DNA of 34,276 nucleotides from Burkholderiales bacterium (GTDB lineage Bacteria; Pseudomonadota; Gammaproteobacteria; Burkholderiales; Casimicrobiaceae): NCBI GenBank assembly GCA_020847675.1, contig JADLBN010000139.1, positions 1 to 34,276 of the forward strand, read 5' to 3'. Shown piece by piece: positions 14,665 to 22,631 of this stretch (position 1 is its first letter; each line of letters starts with the position of its first letter). The notes under the pieces were generated by a model. It saw only the letters and a program-made list of their open reading frames with translations, ran no database searches and was not told where the DNA came from. The position numbers and the translations under genes were made by a program.

Positions 14665-15750
14665 ATGGCCACGAAATCCCGATCCTCGAAGAGAGCCTCC
14701 GCGCCGACGTCGCGCGGGCGCGCTGCCCGCACCGGCCCCAACGGCGAGGTGCTGATCGACCTCGCGCTGCAGGGTGGCGGCGCCCACGGCGCGTTCACCT
14801 GGGGCGTGCTCGACCGCCTGCTCGAGGAGCGGTCGCTGCGCATCGACGGCGTGTCCGGCACCTCGGCGGGCGCGATGAACGCGGCAGTGCTCGCCGACGC
14901 TCTCGCCCACGGCGGCCGCAACGGGGCGCGCGCCGCGCTCGAAGCGTTCTGGAAACGCGTGGCCGACGCGGCAGCGTTCAGCCCGCTGAAGCGGGGTCCG
15001 GTCGAGATCGCGTCGGGCGCGTGGACGCTCGACTACTCGCCCGCGTTCGTCGCGATGGAACTCGCGACGCAGGTGTTCTCGCCCTACACGATGCCGGTCG
15101 GCAACAACCCGCTGTCGCAGGTCCTCTCCGACAGCGTCGACTTCGAGCGGCTGAACGAGTCGCCGATCAAGATCTTCGTGACGGCCACCAACGTGCACAC
15201 CGGCAAGGGGCGGGTGTTCCGCAACCACGAGATCACGCCCGACGTGCTGCTCGCCTCCGCCTGCCTGCCGACGATGTTCCAGGCGGTCGAGATCGACGGC
15301 GAACCGTACTGGGACGGCGGCTACTCGGGCAACCCGTCGATGTATCCGCTGATCCGCGAGTGCCAGGCGTCCGACACGATCCTCGTGCAGATCAACCCGA
15401 TCGTGCGGTCCACCACCCCGCGGACGCCGCGCGAGATCCAGAACCGGCTGAACGAGATCTCGTTCAACGCCACGTTGCTCAAGGACCTGCGCGCGGGTGC
15501 CCTGCTCCGCCACGTCCTCGATCCCGGAAGCCTCGAAGGCCGGTTGTGGGCGAAGATGCGCGTGCACCGGATCGCCAGCGAGATCATGCTGAAGCTCTCC
15601 TACTCGTCGAAGCTGCTCGCCGAGTGGGCGTTCTTCGAGATGCTGCGCGACGAAGGTCGTGCCGCGGCATCGGCGTTCCTGCGCGCCCACCGCGGCGATC
15701 TCGGCGTGCGCTCGACGCTCGACTTCGACGCGCTGCTCGAAGGCATCTGA
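14665..15750 (+). CDS. Patatin-like phospholipase family protein
   Basis: The 361-residue protein has all patatin landmarks: the oxyanion loop LALQGGGAHGAFTWGVLD (about 33-50), the nucleophile elbow GVSGTSAGAMNA (GTSAG, Ser about 70) and the dyad aspartate in YWDGGYSGNP (about 215). Patatins hydrolyse acyl esters of lipids with a Ser-Asp dyad. The C-terminal part (SEIMLKLSYSSKLLAEWAFFEMLRDEGR) resembles the DUF3734-type tail of the proteobacterial subgroup often found near 3-hydroxybutyrate metabolism genes. ATG 14665 follows a charged Lys/Arg-rich start rather than a signal peptide, so it is likely cytoplasmic. The GntP permease follows after 10 bp, so the two form an operon. Substrate is unknown. 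Confidence 0.92.
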   Translation: MATKSRSSKRASAPTSRGRAARTGPNGEVLIDLALQGGGAHGAFTWGVLDRLLEERSLRIDGVSGTSAGAMNAAVLADALAHGGRNGARAALEAFWKRVADAAAFSPLKRGPVEIASGAWTLDYSPAFVAMELATQVFSPYTMPVGNNPLSQVLSDSVDFERLNESPIKIFVTATNVHTGKGRVFRNHEITPDVLLASACLPTMFQAVEIDGEPYWDGGYSGNPSMYPLIRECQASDTILVQINPIVRSTTPRTPREIQNRLNEISFNATLLKDLRAGALLRHVLDPGSLEGRLWAKMRVHRIASEIMLKLSYSSKLLAEWAFFEMLRDEGRAAASAFLRAHRGDLGVRSTLDFDALLEGI

Positions 15751-15760
15751 GGCGACGACG

Positions 15761-17224
15761 ATGGGTCTCCTCGGCATCCTGCTCGGCCTCGGCGTGCTCG
15801 TCTGGCTGTCGTTTCGCGGCTGGAGCGTGCTGGTGCTGGCGCCGCTAGGCGCGCTGGTCGCCGCCGCTTTCGCGACCGAGCCGCTGCTCGCGCACTGGAC
15901 GCTGACCTTCATGGGGTCGGCGGCCGGCTTCATCGGCCAGTTCTTCCCGCTGTTCCTGCTCGGGGCGATCTTCGGCAAGCTGATGGACGACAGCGGCGCG
16001 GTCACCACGATCGCGCGCTTCATGACCGAGAAGCTCGGGCCGAAGCGGGCGATCCTCGCGGTCGTGCTCGCCGGCGCCGTGGTCACCTACGGCGGGGTGA
16101 GCCTGTTCGTCGCGATCTTCGTCATCGTGCCGATGGGACAGGCGCTGTTCCGCGCCGCGGACATTCCCAACCGGCTGCTGCCCGCCGCGGTGGCGCTCGG
16201 CACGATGACCTTCACGATGAGCGCGCTGCCGGGAACGCCCGCGATCCAGAACGCGATCCCGATGCCGTTCTTCGGCACGACGCCGTTTGCGGCACCTGGC
16301 CTGGGCATCCTCGCATCCGCAGTCATGGCCGGTTTCGGCCTGTGGTGGCTCGGACGCGCGGCGGGTCGCGCCCGCCGTGCAGGCGAAGGCTTCGGACGCC
16401 GCGGCGCGTCGGTGCCGGAGCCGCCCGACGCGACGCACGAGCCGGAACTGCGCGCCCGCGCCAGCGCCGCCAGCGGTTTCGACCCGTCCGAGATCGAGGG
16501 CGAGGCCGCGCCGGCGATCAACGGCCCTTCGCCGCTCATCGCCCTCCTTCCGCTGCTCGTCGTGGTCGTGGTCAACCTGATCGCGTCGTTCGTCGTGCTG
16601 CCGCGCCTCGACTTCGAGCGCATCGCCGGCATGCGCTTCGACCCGAATGCGCTCTTCGCCGCGAGCGGCGTGTGGTCGGTGCTGTTCGCTCTGATCTGCG
16701 GCATCGTCGCCGTCGTGGTGCTCAACCGTGGCCGCATCGCTTCGGTTCGCGGGAGCGTGGACACCGGCGCGCACGCCTCGGTGCTTCCGGTCGTGAGCGT
16801 GGCGAGTCTCGTCGGTTTCGGAGCGGTCGTCGCTGCGATGCCGGCGTTCGGCCAGGTCCGCGACTGGGTGCTGCAGATCGAGGGCGGACCGCTGGTGTCG
16901 CTCGCGTTCGCGACCAACGTGCTCTCGGCGCTCACCGGCTCGGCGTCCGGCGGACTCACGATCGCGCTCGACACGCTGGGCGAGACCTACCTCAAGCTCG
17001 CCGCGCTGATGGGCATCGATCCGGCGCTGATGCACCGCGTGGCGGTCATCGGCGCGGGGACGCTCGACAGCCTGCCGCACAACGGCGCGGTGGTCACGCT
17101 GCTCGGCCTGTGCGGAGTCACCCACAAGGAAGGCTATCTCGACCTCGTGATGGTCGCGATCGTCGGCGCGATTCTCGCGCTGGTCGCCGTGATTGCGCTC
17201 GGCTCGACGTTCGGATCGTTCTGA
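15761..17224 (+). CDS. GntP family permease
   Basis: The 487-residue integral membrane protein has about 12 hydrophobic spans and GntP features: GSAAGFIGQFFPLFLLGAIFGKLMDDSG, the AVVTYGGVSLFVAIFVIVPMG segment, and LTGSASGGLTIALD with LMHRVAVIGAGTLDSLPHNGAVVTLL near the C-terminus. GntP members import gluconate and other small organic acids with protons; some family members take up 3-hydroxybutyrate. A charged loop at about 205-260 separates the two halves. ATG 15761 lies 10 bp after the patatin stop; the track ORF start 15659 is inside the patatin gene. The pairing suggests an acid released by, or related to, the patatin's action, which is inference. Confidence 0.9.
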   Translation: MGLLGILLGLGVLVWLSFRGWSVLVLAPLGALVAAAFATEPLLAHWTLTFMGSAAGFIGQFFPLFLLGAIFGKLMDDSGAVTTIARFMTEKLGPKRAILAVVLAGAVVTYGGVSLFVAIFVIVPMGQALFRAADIPNRLLPAAVALGTMTFTMSALPGTPAIQNAIPMPFFGTTPFAAPGLGILASAVMAGFGLWWLGRAAGRARRAGEGFGRRGASVPEPPDATHEPELRARASAASGFDPSEIEGEAAPAINGPSPLIALLPLLVVVVVNLIASFVVLPRLDFERIAGMRFDPNALFAASGVWSVLFALICGIVAVVVLNRGRIASVRGSVDTGAHASVLPVVSVASLVGFGAVVAAMPAFGQVRDWVLQIEGGPLVSLAFATNVLSALTGSASGGLTIALDTLGETYLKLAALMGIDPALMHRVAVIGAGTLDSLPHNGAVVTLLGLCGVTHKEGYLDLVMVAIVGAILALVAVIALGSTFGSF

Positions 17225-17262
17225 CGTCCGGAGCCTGAAGCCGAAGCGCGCGCGGGCGGGCG

Positions 17263-17268
17263 TACAAT
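17263..17268 (+). promoter_or_regulatory. -10-like box before the glycine-zipper gene
   Basis: TACAAT lies 39 nt before ATG 17307, a distance fitting a short leader with the AAGGAA ribosome-binding site inside it. The -35 region is weak, with CTGAAG-like sequence at best. Confidence 0.4.
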
Positions 17269-17306
17269 CAGGCCCGTTCGAATTCATTCCACGCAAGGAA
17301 CATCGC

Positions 17307-17894
17307 ATGAAGCCTCAAGCAATTCGATGGGCGCTCGCGGGCGCCGCGCTCGCCGCCGTCGCCGCACCGGCCTTCGCCCAGTCCAGCGTCAGCTACGGAC
17401 GCGTCACCGCGGTCAGGAGCGTGACCGTCGACAGCTCCAACGCGCAGGTGGGTGGTGCGCTGGTCGGCGGCACCGTCGGTCTGGTTTCCGGCAGCAACCG
17501 CTCGAGCAGCAACCAGGCGCTGCGCGGCGTCGGCGGCGCGGCGGCCGGCCGCCGGATCGGCGGCGCGATGGGGTCGAGCCAGGCCTGGGAGTACACGGTC
17601 CTCCTGGGCGGTGGCTCCACGACCACGATGGTTTCGGACCAGGCCGGCAAGCGCGTCGGCGACTGCGTCGCGATCGAGCGCGGATCGTTCAACAACATCC
17701 GGCTCGTCGACGACTCCCGCTGCGCGCCGCCCGCACGCGCCGCGGCCGCGCCGGCGCCCGCGCCCGCCGCATCCCCGGCGGCCATCCGCCAGTCGGACGC
17801 GTGCATCCAGGCCAAGGAACAGCTGCTGAAGGCGGAAACCGACGACGCATTCGACCGCGCCGAGCGCCGCGTGCGGCTGCTCTGCGGCGAGTGA
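17307..17894 (+). CDS. Exported glycine-zipper envelope protein (SlyB-like)
   Basis: Start ATG 17307 has AAGGAA 6 nt upstream and opens a signal peptide (MKPQAIRWALAGAALAAVAA, cleavage after AFA). There is no lipobox cysteine. The mature part has YGRVTAVRSVTV, then a glycine zipper (about 47-90) reading GGALVGGTVGLVSGSNR and RGVGGAAAGRRIGGAMGSS, then WEYTVLLGGGSTTTMVSDQAG. This is the order of SlyB-type outer-membrane lipoproteins. An Ala/Pro linker leads to a short C-terminal helix with two cysteines (SDACIQAKEQLLKAETDDAF...LLCGE). Such proteins help outer-membrane stability. Loss of the lipobox and the added Cys-helix are unlike E. coli SlyB. The longer track ORF from 17193 is shadow. Confidence 0.83.
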   Translation: MKPQAIRWALAGAALAAVAAPAFAQSSVSYGRVTAVRSVTVDSSNAQVGGALVGGTVGLVSGSNRSSSNQALRGVGGAAAGRRIGGAMGSSQAWEYTVLLGGGSTTTMVSDQAGKRVGDCVAIERGSFNNIRLVDDSRCAPPARAAAAPAPAPAASPAAIRQSDACIQAKEQLLKAETDDAFDRAERRVRLLCGE

Positions 17895-17901
17895 CCCGGC
17901 A

Positions 17902-17923
17902 CGCCGGGGCCCGGGCCCCGGCG
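17902..17923. terminator. 22-bp perfect palindrome between convergent genes
   Basis: CGCCGGGGCCCGGGCCCCGGCG reads identically on both strands. It lies 8 bp after the stop of the glycine-zipper gene and 23 bp after the end of the convergent Mrr-like gene. As RNA it gives a very strong GC hairpin on either strand, fitting a bidirectional transcript end, though no T-tract follows. It could also be a protein-binding site. Confidence 0.5.
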
Positions 17924-17945
17924 ACCGGCAGAGGGTCCTGCGCGC

Positions 17946-18545
17946 TCAGCGCGCCGCGCCCTTGCGCCCCGCCAGCGGCACGTTGGACAGGAGCTTCGCG
18001 AGTTCCGCTCCGTCGATCAGCCGGATACGCTTCTGCACGGCGTACGCGCGCGCGTTGTCGGTGATCCCGCCAGCGAGCACGCACGCGGCTTCGCGCACCT
18101 CGCGCGCTTCCCGCGCCGCGACCAGTTCCTTCAGCGGCTCGACCCCGAGGCGCGCCACCTTCCAGCGCTTGGCCGACACGACGGTGCGGCGGCCCTCCTT
18201 CGCGATCTCGAAGTCGGCGCCGGCCTCGGCGACCCTCGTCACTTCGCAGCCGTCGAGCCGAAAACCGAGGTCGAGCGCATCGGCGAACTCCGGCCACGAC
18301 ATCGCGCGCACCGCGTCGAGCGTCGCCGCGACCCTCTTCGCCGACGGCGCCCGGACCTGTCGCGAGAGCGCGATCACGGCGATCACCGCGAACGGTGCGC
18401 CGAGGAACGGACCCATCGCCCGCCAGTGCGCCGGCAGCAGCGCGAGTCCCAGTCCGGCGAGCGCCGCGGCGATGGCCGCGCTCATCCACCACGGCGAACG
18501 CAGCAGGATCGCGAACAGCGAGTTCTCGTTCATCTTCCACTGCAT
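17946..18545 (-). CDS. Membrane-anchored Mrr-like restriction endonuclease-fold protein
   Basis: The 199-residue protein has two hydrophobic spans (about 20-38 and 44-62) and a C-terminal domain of the Mrr/type IV restriction endonuclease-like fold: MSWPEFADALDLGFRLDGCEVTRV, then GADFEIAKEGRRTVVSAKRW, then VREAACVLAGGITDNARAYA and RIRLIDGAELAKLL. The Glu in WPEF, the Asp in GADFE and the Lys in SAKRW fit the E...D...xxK nuclease core, although the usual Q-x-K is S-A-K here. Membrane-bound Mrr-like proteins are widespread and not all are DNA-cleaving. ATG 18545 has GAGG 7 nt upstream; a second ATG is four codons later. It follows the AEC transporter gene after 43 bp. It is probably not a classical restriction gene. 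Confidence 0.8.
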   Translation of the reverse strand: MQWKMNENSLFAILLRSPWWMSAAIAAALAGLGLALLPAHWRAMGPFLGAPFAVIAVIALSRQVRAPSAKRVAATLDAVRAMSWPEFADALDLGFRLDGCEVTRVAEAGADFEIAKEGRRTVVSAKRWKVARLGVEPLKELVAAREAREVREAACVLAGGITDNARAYAVQKRIRLIDGAELAKLLSNVPLAGRKGAAR

Positions 18546-18588
18546 CGTTCGCCTCGCAGGTTGACGTTCGCGGGTCGGAGGGGGCGCG

Positions 18589-19551
18589 CTAGCGCCCGGG
18601 GGCGAGGAGCGCCGCCGCGCCCGAGAAGGTGAGGAACGCGAGCGCCGTCGTGGCGAGGATGATGCGCGCGATGCGCCCGTTGTCGGCGCCGAAGCGCTCG
18701 GCGAGCATCGCCACGTTGCTGGCCGAAGGCAGCGTCGCGACCAGCACGATGACAGTGAGCGCGTAGCGGTCGAGCGGCACGCCGAGGTCGATGGCTGCGT
18801 GACCGATCGCCAGCACGAGCAGCGGATGGACGACGAGCTTGACGGCGACCACCGGAATCACTTCGCCCGCCGGCGTCGGCTCGCGCGCGGCCGCCTGCGA
18901 GCGCGCCAGCACCGCGCCGATCGTGAACAGCGCGGCCGGCGACGCCGCGTCCGCGAGGAGCTTCACCGCCTGCATGAGCGGCTCAGGCACCGCGATCCCC
19001 GACAGCCAGGTCGCGACGCCCAGCACGATCGCCCACGGCAGCGGGTTGACGAGCACGCCGCGCAGCGCCGAGCGCGCGGCGGCGGCGGAGCCGTGCTCGG
19101 CCGCGCTTCCGAGCTGAGACAGCGCGATGCACAGGGAACTCGTGAACACGAGGTCCATCAGGATCGTCGCCATCGCCGGGCCCGCGGACGCCTCGCCCAT
19201 GAGCGCGATCAGCAGCGGGATGCCCATGTAGCCGGTGTTGGGAAACGTCGCCACCAGCGCACCGAACGCCGCGTCGTTCCAGCCGATGCGCGGGGAGAGC
19301 GTGACCGCGACCGTGAACGCCACCAGGACGAACGCGCATCCCACGTACACGACGAAGAGTCCGATCGAGAGGTCGCGCAGGATCGGCGTCGTCGCGCCGA
19401 AGCGGAACAGCATCGCCGGCAGCGCGAAGTAGAGCACGAAGCTGTTGAGCCCCGGAATCGCGTTCTCCGGCAGCAGCCGGGCGCGCGTGGCGGCGTACCC
19501 GGCCAGCACCAGCGCGAAGAACGGGAACGTGATGGCGAGGACGTCGAGCAC
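18589..19551 (-). CDS. AEC family transporter (auxin efflux carrier family)
   Basis: The 320-residue protein is hydrophobic throughout with about 10 membrane spans in two five-helix halves. N-terminal motifs are FALVLAGYAATRARLLPE and LNSFVLYFALPAMLFRFGA, and the middle has ATFPNTGYMGIPLLIALMG, all typical of the AEC family (N-x-G-Y-x-G-x-P signature). The C-terminal half ends with VLVATLPSASNVAMLAERFG. Bacterial AEC members move small carboxylates such as malate or malonate; the substrate cannot be read here. Start is GTG 19551 without a visible Shine-Dalgarno. It lies 84 bp downstream of the GST gene and 43 bp upstream of the Mrr-like gene on the same strand. Confidence 0.92.
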   Translation of the reverse strand: MLDVLAITFPFFALVLAGYAATRARLLPENAIPGLNSFVLYFALPAMLFRFGATTPILRDLSIGLFVVYVGCAFVLVAFTVAVTLSPRIGWNDAAFGALVATFPNTGYMGIPLLIALMGEASAGPAMATILMDLVFTSSLCIALSQLGSAAEHGSAAAARSALRGVLVNPLPWAIVLGVATWLSGIAVPEPLMQAVKLLADAASPAALFTIGAVLARSQAAAREPTPAGEVIPVVAVKLVVHPLLVLAIGHAAIDLGVPLDRYALTVIVLVATLPSASNVAMLAERFGADNGRIARIILATTALAFLTFSGAAALLAPGR

Positions 19552-19635
19552 GGCGTGGGGGTCGCGGTTGCGTCGCCGCGCATCGTGGCGCGGGTCGCGA
19601 CAGGTGACGCGCCTGGAAGAACGGTCTCTCGCGGA

Positions 19636-20247
19636 TCAGCCCGGCGGCGGCCGGGTGGCGACCATCGCGTCGCGGCCGCCGAACCACTCGAACCACGCTG
19701 CGGCATTGGGATGGCGCTCGCGCCAGTTGAGCGAGGCGAAGCGGAAGTCGAGGTAGCCCAGCGCGCAGGCGAACGCGATCGTGCCGAGGTCGACCCGGTC
19801 TCCGAACGAGACCGCGCGCCGCTCGAGATCGGCGAGGCCGCAGGCGACCTTGTCGAGCTGGCCCTCGATCCATCCCGACCAGCGCTGCGGTTCCGGGCGC
19901 ACCGCCATCTCGTAGCGCGTGAGCAGCGCGGCGCCGGAGATGCCGTCCGCGAGCGACTGCTCGACCAGCACCGGCCAGCGCGCGCCGGCCTCGGCGGGGA
20001 TCAGCTCGCCGCCGGCCGTTTCGTTCAGGTACTCGCAGATCACGCGGCTGTCGTAGAGCACCGTGCCGTCGTCGGTCACGAGCGTGGGCACCTGGCCGAG
20101 CGGATTCAGCTCGACCAGCGCGCGATCTCGCGTCACCGGGTGCGCGGCGGCCGGCACGAGTTCGATGCGCTCGCGCAGTCCGAGCTCCTGCGCGCATACC
20201 TGGCACTTGCGCGCGAACGGCGAGGTGGGGGAATAATGGAGTCTCAT
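19636..20247 (-). CDS. Glutathione S-transferase family protein
   Basis: The 203-residue protein has a thioredoxin-fold N-terminal domain with MRLHYSPTSPFARKCQVCAQELGL (catalytic Ser/Cys region about 7-15), LNPLGQVPTLVTDDGTVLYDS (cis-Pro at about 53) and the E/DS glutathione-binding turn YDSRVICEYLNE. The C-terminal helical domain holds DRVDLGTIAFACALGYLDFR, the usual hydrophobic staple and N-capping box. It would conjugate or reduce glutathione-linked substrates in the cytoplasm, but the substrate is unknown. It follows serA after 17 bp, which suggests the two are co-transcribed, although a metabolic link to serine is not obvious. Confidence 0.92.
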   Translation of the reverse strand: MRLHYSPTSPFARKCQVCAQELGLRERIELVPAAAHPVTRDRALVELNPLGQVPTLVTDDGTVLYDSRVICEYLNETAGGELIPAEAGARWPVLVEQSLADGISGAALLTRYEMAVRPEPQRWSGWIEGQLDKVACGLADLERRAVSFGDRVDLGTIAFACALGYLDFRFASLNWRERHPNAAAWFEWFGGRDAMVATRPPPG

Positions 20248-20264
20248 CGGTCGTGGCCGTGGAG

Positions 20265-21437
20265 TCAGGCGTCGGGAACCAGCCGCACCGACAGGACGCC
20301 GCCGATGGCCGCGAGTCCTCGCACGGTCTCGTCGCGGACCGCGCTGTCGGTGTCGACCAGCGTGTAGGCCATCTCGCCGCGCGAGCGGTTCACCATGTTG
20401 TGGATGTTCAACCCGGCCTGCGCCATCGTCGAGCTGATCTGGCCGAGCATGTTGGGCACGTTGGCGTTGGCGATCGCGATCCGGTGCGGCGACTCGCGCT
20501 CCATCTCGACGTTCGGGAAGTTGACCGAGTTCGCGACCGTCCCGTGCTCGAGGAACTCGCGCACCTGGTCGACCACCATCGCGGCCGAGTTGTCCTCGGC
20601 CTCCGCCGTCGAGGCGCCGAGGTGCGGCAGCGCCACGACGCCCGGCTCGCCGATCAGCGCAGCGCTCGGGAAGTCGGTGAGGTAGGACTTGAGGCGGCGC
20701 TCGCGCAGCGCGGCCAGCACGGCCTGCTCGTCCACGATCGCGTCGCGGGAGAAGTTGAGCAGCACCATGCCCGGCTTCGCGAGCGCGAGCCGCCGCGCAT
20801 CGACCAGGTGGCGGGTGACCGGCAGTAGCGGCACGTGCAACGTCACGAAATCCGCGGACTTCAGCACCTCGTCGATCGAGTGCGCCTTGCGCACCGAGGC
20901 GGGCAGGCGCCAGGCCGCGTCGACGGTGATCTCGGGGTCGAAGCCCACGACCTTCATGCCCAGCTTGATCGCCACGTCGGCGACGAGTCCGCCGATCGCC
21001 CCCAGGCCGACGATGCCGAGCGTGCGCTGCGGCAGCTCGAATCCGGCGAAGCGCTTCTTGCCGTCCTCGACCTGCGCCTCGAGGTCGGGGGCGTTCCGGT
21101 CCAGGCCCTCGACGTAGCGCAGCGCCGGCACCACGTTGCGCGCGCCCATCAGGAGCGCGGTCAGCACCAGTTCCTTGACCGCGTTCGCGTTGGCGCCGGG
21201 CGCGTTGAACACCGGGATGCCACGCTTCGACAGCGCGCCGACCGGGATGTTGTTGGTTCCCGCACCCGCGCGCCCGATCGCCTTCACGCTCGCCGGAATC
21301 GCCATCGCGTGCATGTCGTGCGACCGCACGAGGATCGCATCGGGATCGGCGAGCGCCTTTCCGACCGTGTAGCGCCCGGCCGGGAAGCGGCCGAGCCCCT
21401 GCGCCGAGATCGCGTTGATCGTCAGGATTCGGAACAT
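20265..21437 (-). CDS. serA: D-3-phosphoglycerate dehydrogenase with ACT domain
   Basis: SerA oxidises 3-phosphoglycerate to 3-phosphohydroxypyruvate, the first step of serine synthesis. The 390-residue protein has AIGRAGAGTNNIPVGALSKRGI (about 53-74), the NAD-binding Rossmann motif LGIVGLGAIGG (about 140-150), and catalytic Arg in NFSRDAIVDEQ, Glu in GEPGVVALPHLG and His in the same stretch. The C-terminal 75 residues are an ACT domain (IAIANANVPNMLGQISSTMAQAGLNI) for serine feedback. This is the short form found in many proteobacteria. I start at ATG 21437; GTG 21440 directly before it is the track choice. It begins 7 bp after the serC stop, so the two are one operon. Confidence 0.94.
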   Translation of the reverse strand: MFRILTINAISAQGLGRFPAGRYTVGKALADPDAILVRSHDMHAMAIPASVKAIGRAGAGTNNIPVGALSKRGIPVFNAPGANANAVKELVLTALLMGARNVVPALRYVEGLDRNAPDLEAQVEDGKKRFAGFELPQRTLGIVGLGAIGGLVADVAIKLGMKVVGFDPEITVDAAWRLPASVRKAHSIDEVLKSADFVTLHVPLLPVTRHLVDARRLALAKPGMVLLNFSRDAIVDEQAVLAALRERRLKSYLTDFPSAALIGEPGVVALPHLGASTAEAEDNSAAMVVDQVREFLEHGTVANSVNFPNVEMERESPHRIAIANANVPNMLGQISSTMAQAGLNIHNMVNRSRGEMAYTLVDTDSAVRDETVRGLAAIGGVLSVRLVPDA

Positions 21438-21444
21438 CACCGGG

Positions 21445-22524
21445 TCAGCCGTGGCTGCGCTCGAATTCCCGCAGGTAGTCGGCGAGCGCGCGCACGCCCT
21501 CGACGGGCATCGCGTTGTAGATCGACGCGCGCATGCCGCCGACCGCCCGGTGGCCTTTCAGCTGCACCATGCCGCGTTCCTCCGCGCCCTTCAGGAACGC
21601 CGCGTCGAGCTTCTCGTCGGGAAGGCGGAACGGAACGTTCATGCGCGAGCGGTCCTCCTTCCGCACCGGCGACGAGTAGAACCCGCTCGCGTCGAGCACG
21701 TCGTAGAGGAGCTTCGCCTTCGCGACGTTCTTCCGTTCGATCGCCGCGAGCCCTCCCTGCGCGATGAGCCACTCGAACACCAGCCCGGCGATGTAGATCG
21801 CCCAGGTCGGCGGCGTGTTGAGCATCGAGTCGGCCGCCGCCTGCTCCTTCCAGTGGAACGCCGACGGACAGATCGGCAGCGCGCGGTCGAGGAGGTCGTC
21901 GCGCACGATCACCAGCGTGAGCCCGGCCGGACCCAGGTTCTTCTGCGCGCCGCCGTAGATGACGCCGTAGCGCGCGACGTCGACCGGGCGCGACAGGAGA
22001 TGCGACGACATGTCCGCGACCAGCGGGACGTCGCCGGTGTCCGGCGTCCAGTGGTACTCGACGCCGCCGATCGTCTCGTTGGTGCAGATGTGGACATAGG
22101 CCGCCGACGGGTCGAGCTTCCAGGTCTCGCGCGCGGGCACATAGCTGAACGCGCGATCCTCCGACGACGCGGCCACGCGGACCTCCGCGTAGCGCTTCGC
22201 CTCCTTGATCGACTTCTTCGACCACTCGCCGGTGTTCACGAAATCGATGCTCTTCCGTCCCCCGACGAGGTTCATCGGGACGATGGCGTTCTCGCCGATC
22301 GCCCCGCCCTGCAGGAACAGCACCTTGTGGTTCGCGGGAATCGCGAGCAGCGTGCGGAGATCCGCCTCGGCCTTCTCGGCGATCGAGATGAACTCCTTGC
22401 CGCGGTGGCTCATCTCCATCACCGACATGCCGCTGCCGCGCCAGTCGAGCATCTCGGCGGCGGCCTGTCGGAGCACGGACTCGGGCAGCACGGCGGGGCC
22501 GGCGCTGAAATTGTGGACGCGCAT
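21445..22524 (-). CDS. serC: Phosphoserine aminotransferase
   Basis: SerC converts 3-phosphohydroxypyruvate and glutamate to phosphoserine, a PLP-dependent step after SerA; it also serves pyridoxine synthesis. The 359-residue protein starts [20 protein letters not shown], the family hallmark. It continues with [58 protein letters not shown] and the PLP lysine motif [39 protein letters not shown] and [17 protein letters not shown] complete the fold. ATG 22524 is fixed by the family N-terminus; no good Shine-Dalgarno is visible. The track ORF to 23598 is shadow. The gene pair order serC then serA is typical. Confidence 0.96.
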   Translation of the reverse strand: MRVHNFSAGPAVLPESVLRQAAAEMLDWRGSGMSVMEMSHRGKEFISIAEKAEADLRTLLAIPANHKVLFLQGGAIGENAIVPMNLVGGRKSIDFVNTGEWSKKSIKEAKRYAEVRVAASSEDRAFSYVPARETWKLDPSAAYVHICTNETIGGVEYHWTPDTGDVPLVADMSSHLLSRPVDVARYGVIYGGAQKNLGPAGLTLVIVRDDLLDRALPICPSAFHWKEQAAADSMLNTPPTWAIYIAGLVFEWLIAQGGLAAIERKNVAKAKLLYDVLDASGFYSSPVRKEDRSRMNVPFRLPDEKLDAAFLKGAEERGMVQLKGHRAVGGMRASIYNAMPVEGVRALADYLREFERSHG

Positions 22525-22631
22525 GTCGGAGCGGAGGGCGGGCGGAATCCGCCATTGTAGCGAACCGCGTCGTGCCCTCCCCGCTCGCCGGATCGTCCCG
22601 CCCGTCCCGGCGCCGCGGCCGCGGGTCGACG

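Noticed and set aside
17946-18545. Restriction-modification system
   Set aside because: No methyltransferase or specificity gene is near, and the protein is membrane-anchored; a classical R-M role is not supported.
18799-20367. 522-aa plus-strand ORF
   Set aside because: Opposite the AEC transporter and GST genes; composition is shadow-like.
20265-22524. serC/serA as part of an unusual phosphonate or CDP-polyol pathway
   Set aside because: Both proteins show full canonical serine-pathway motifs, so ordinary serine synthesis explains them.
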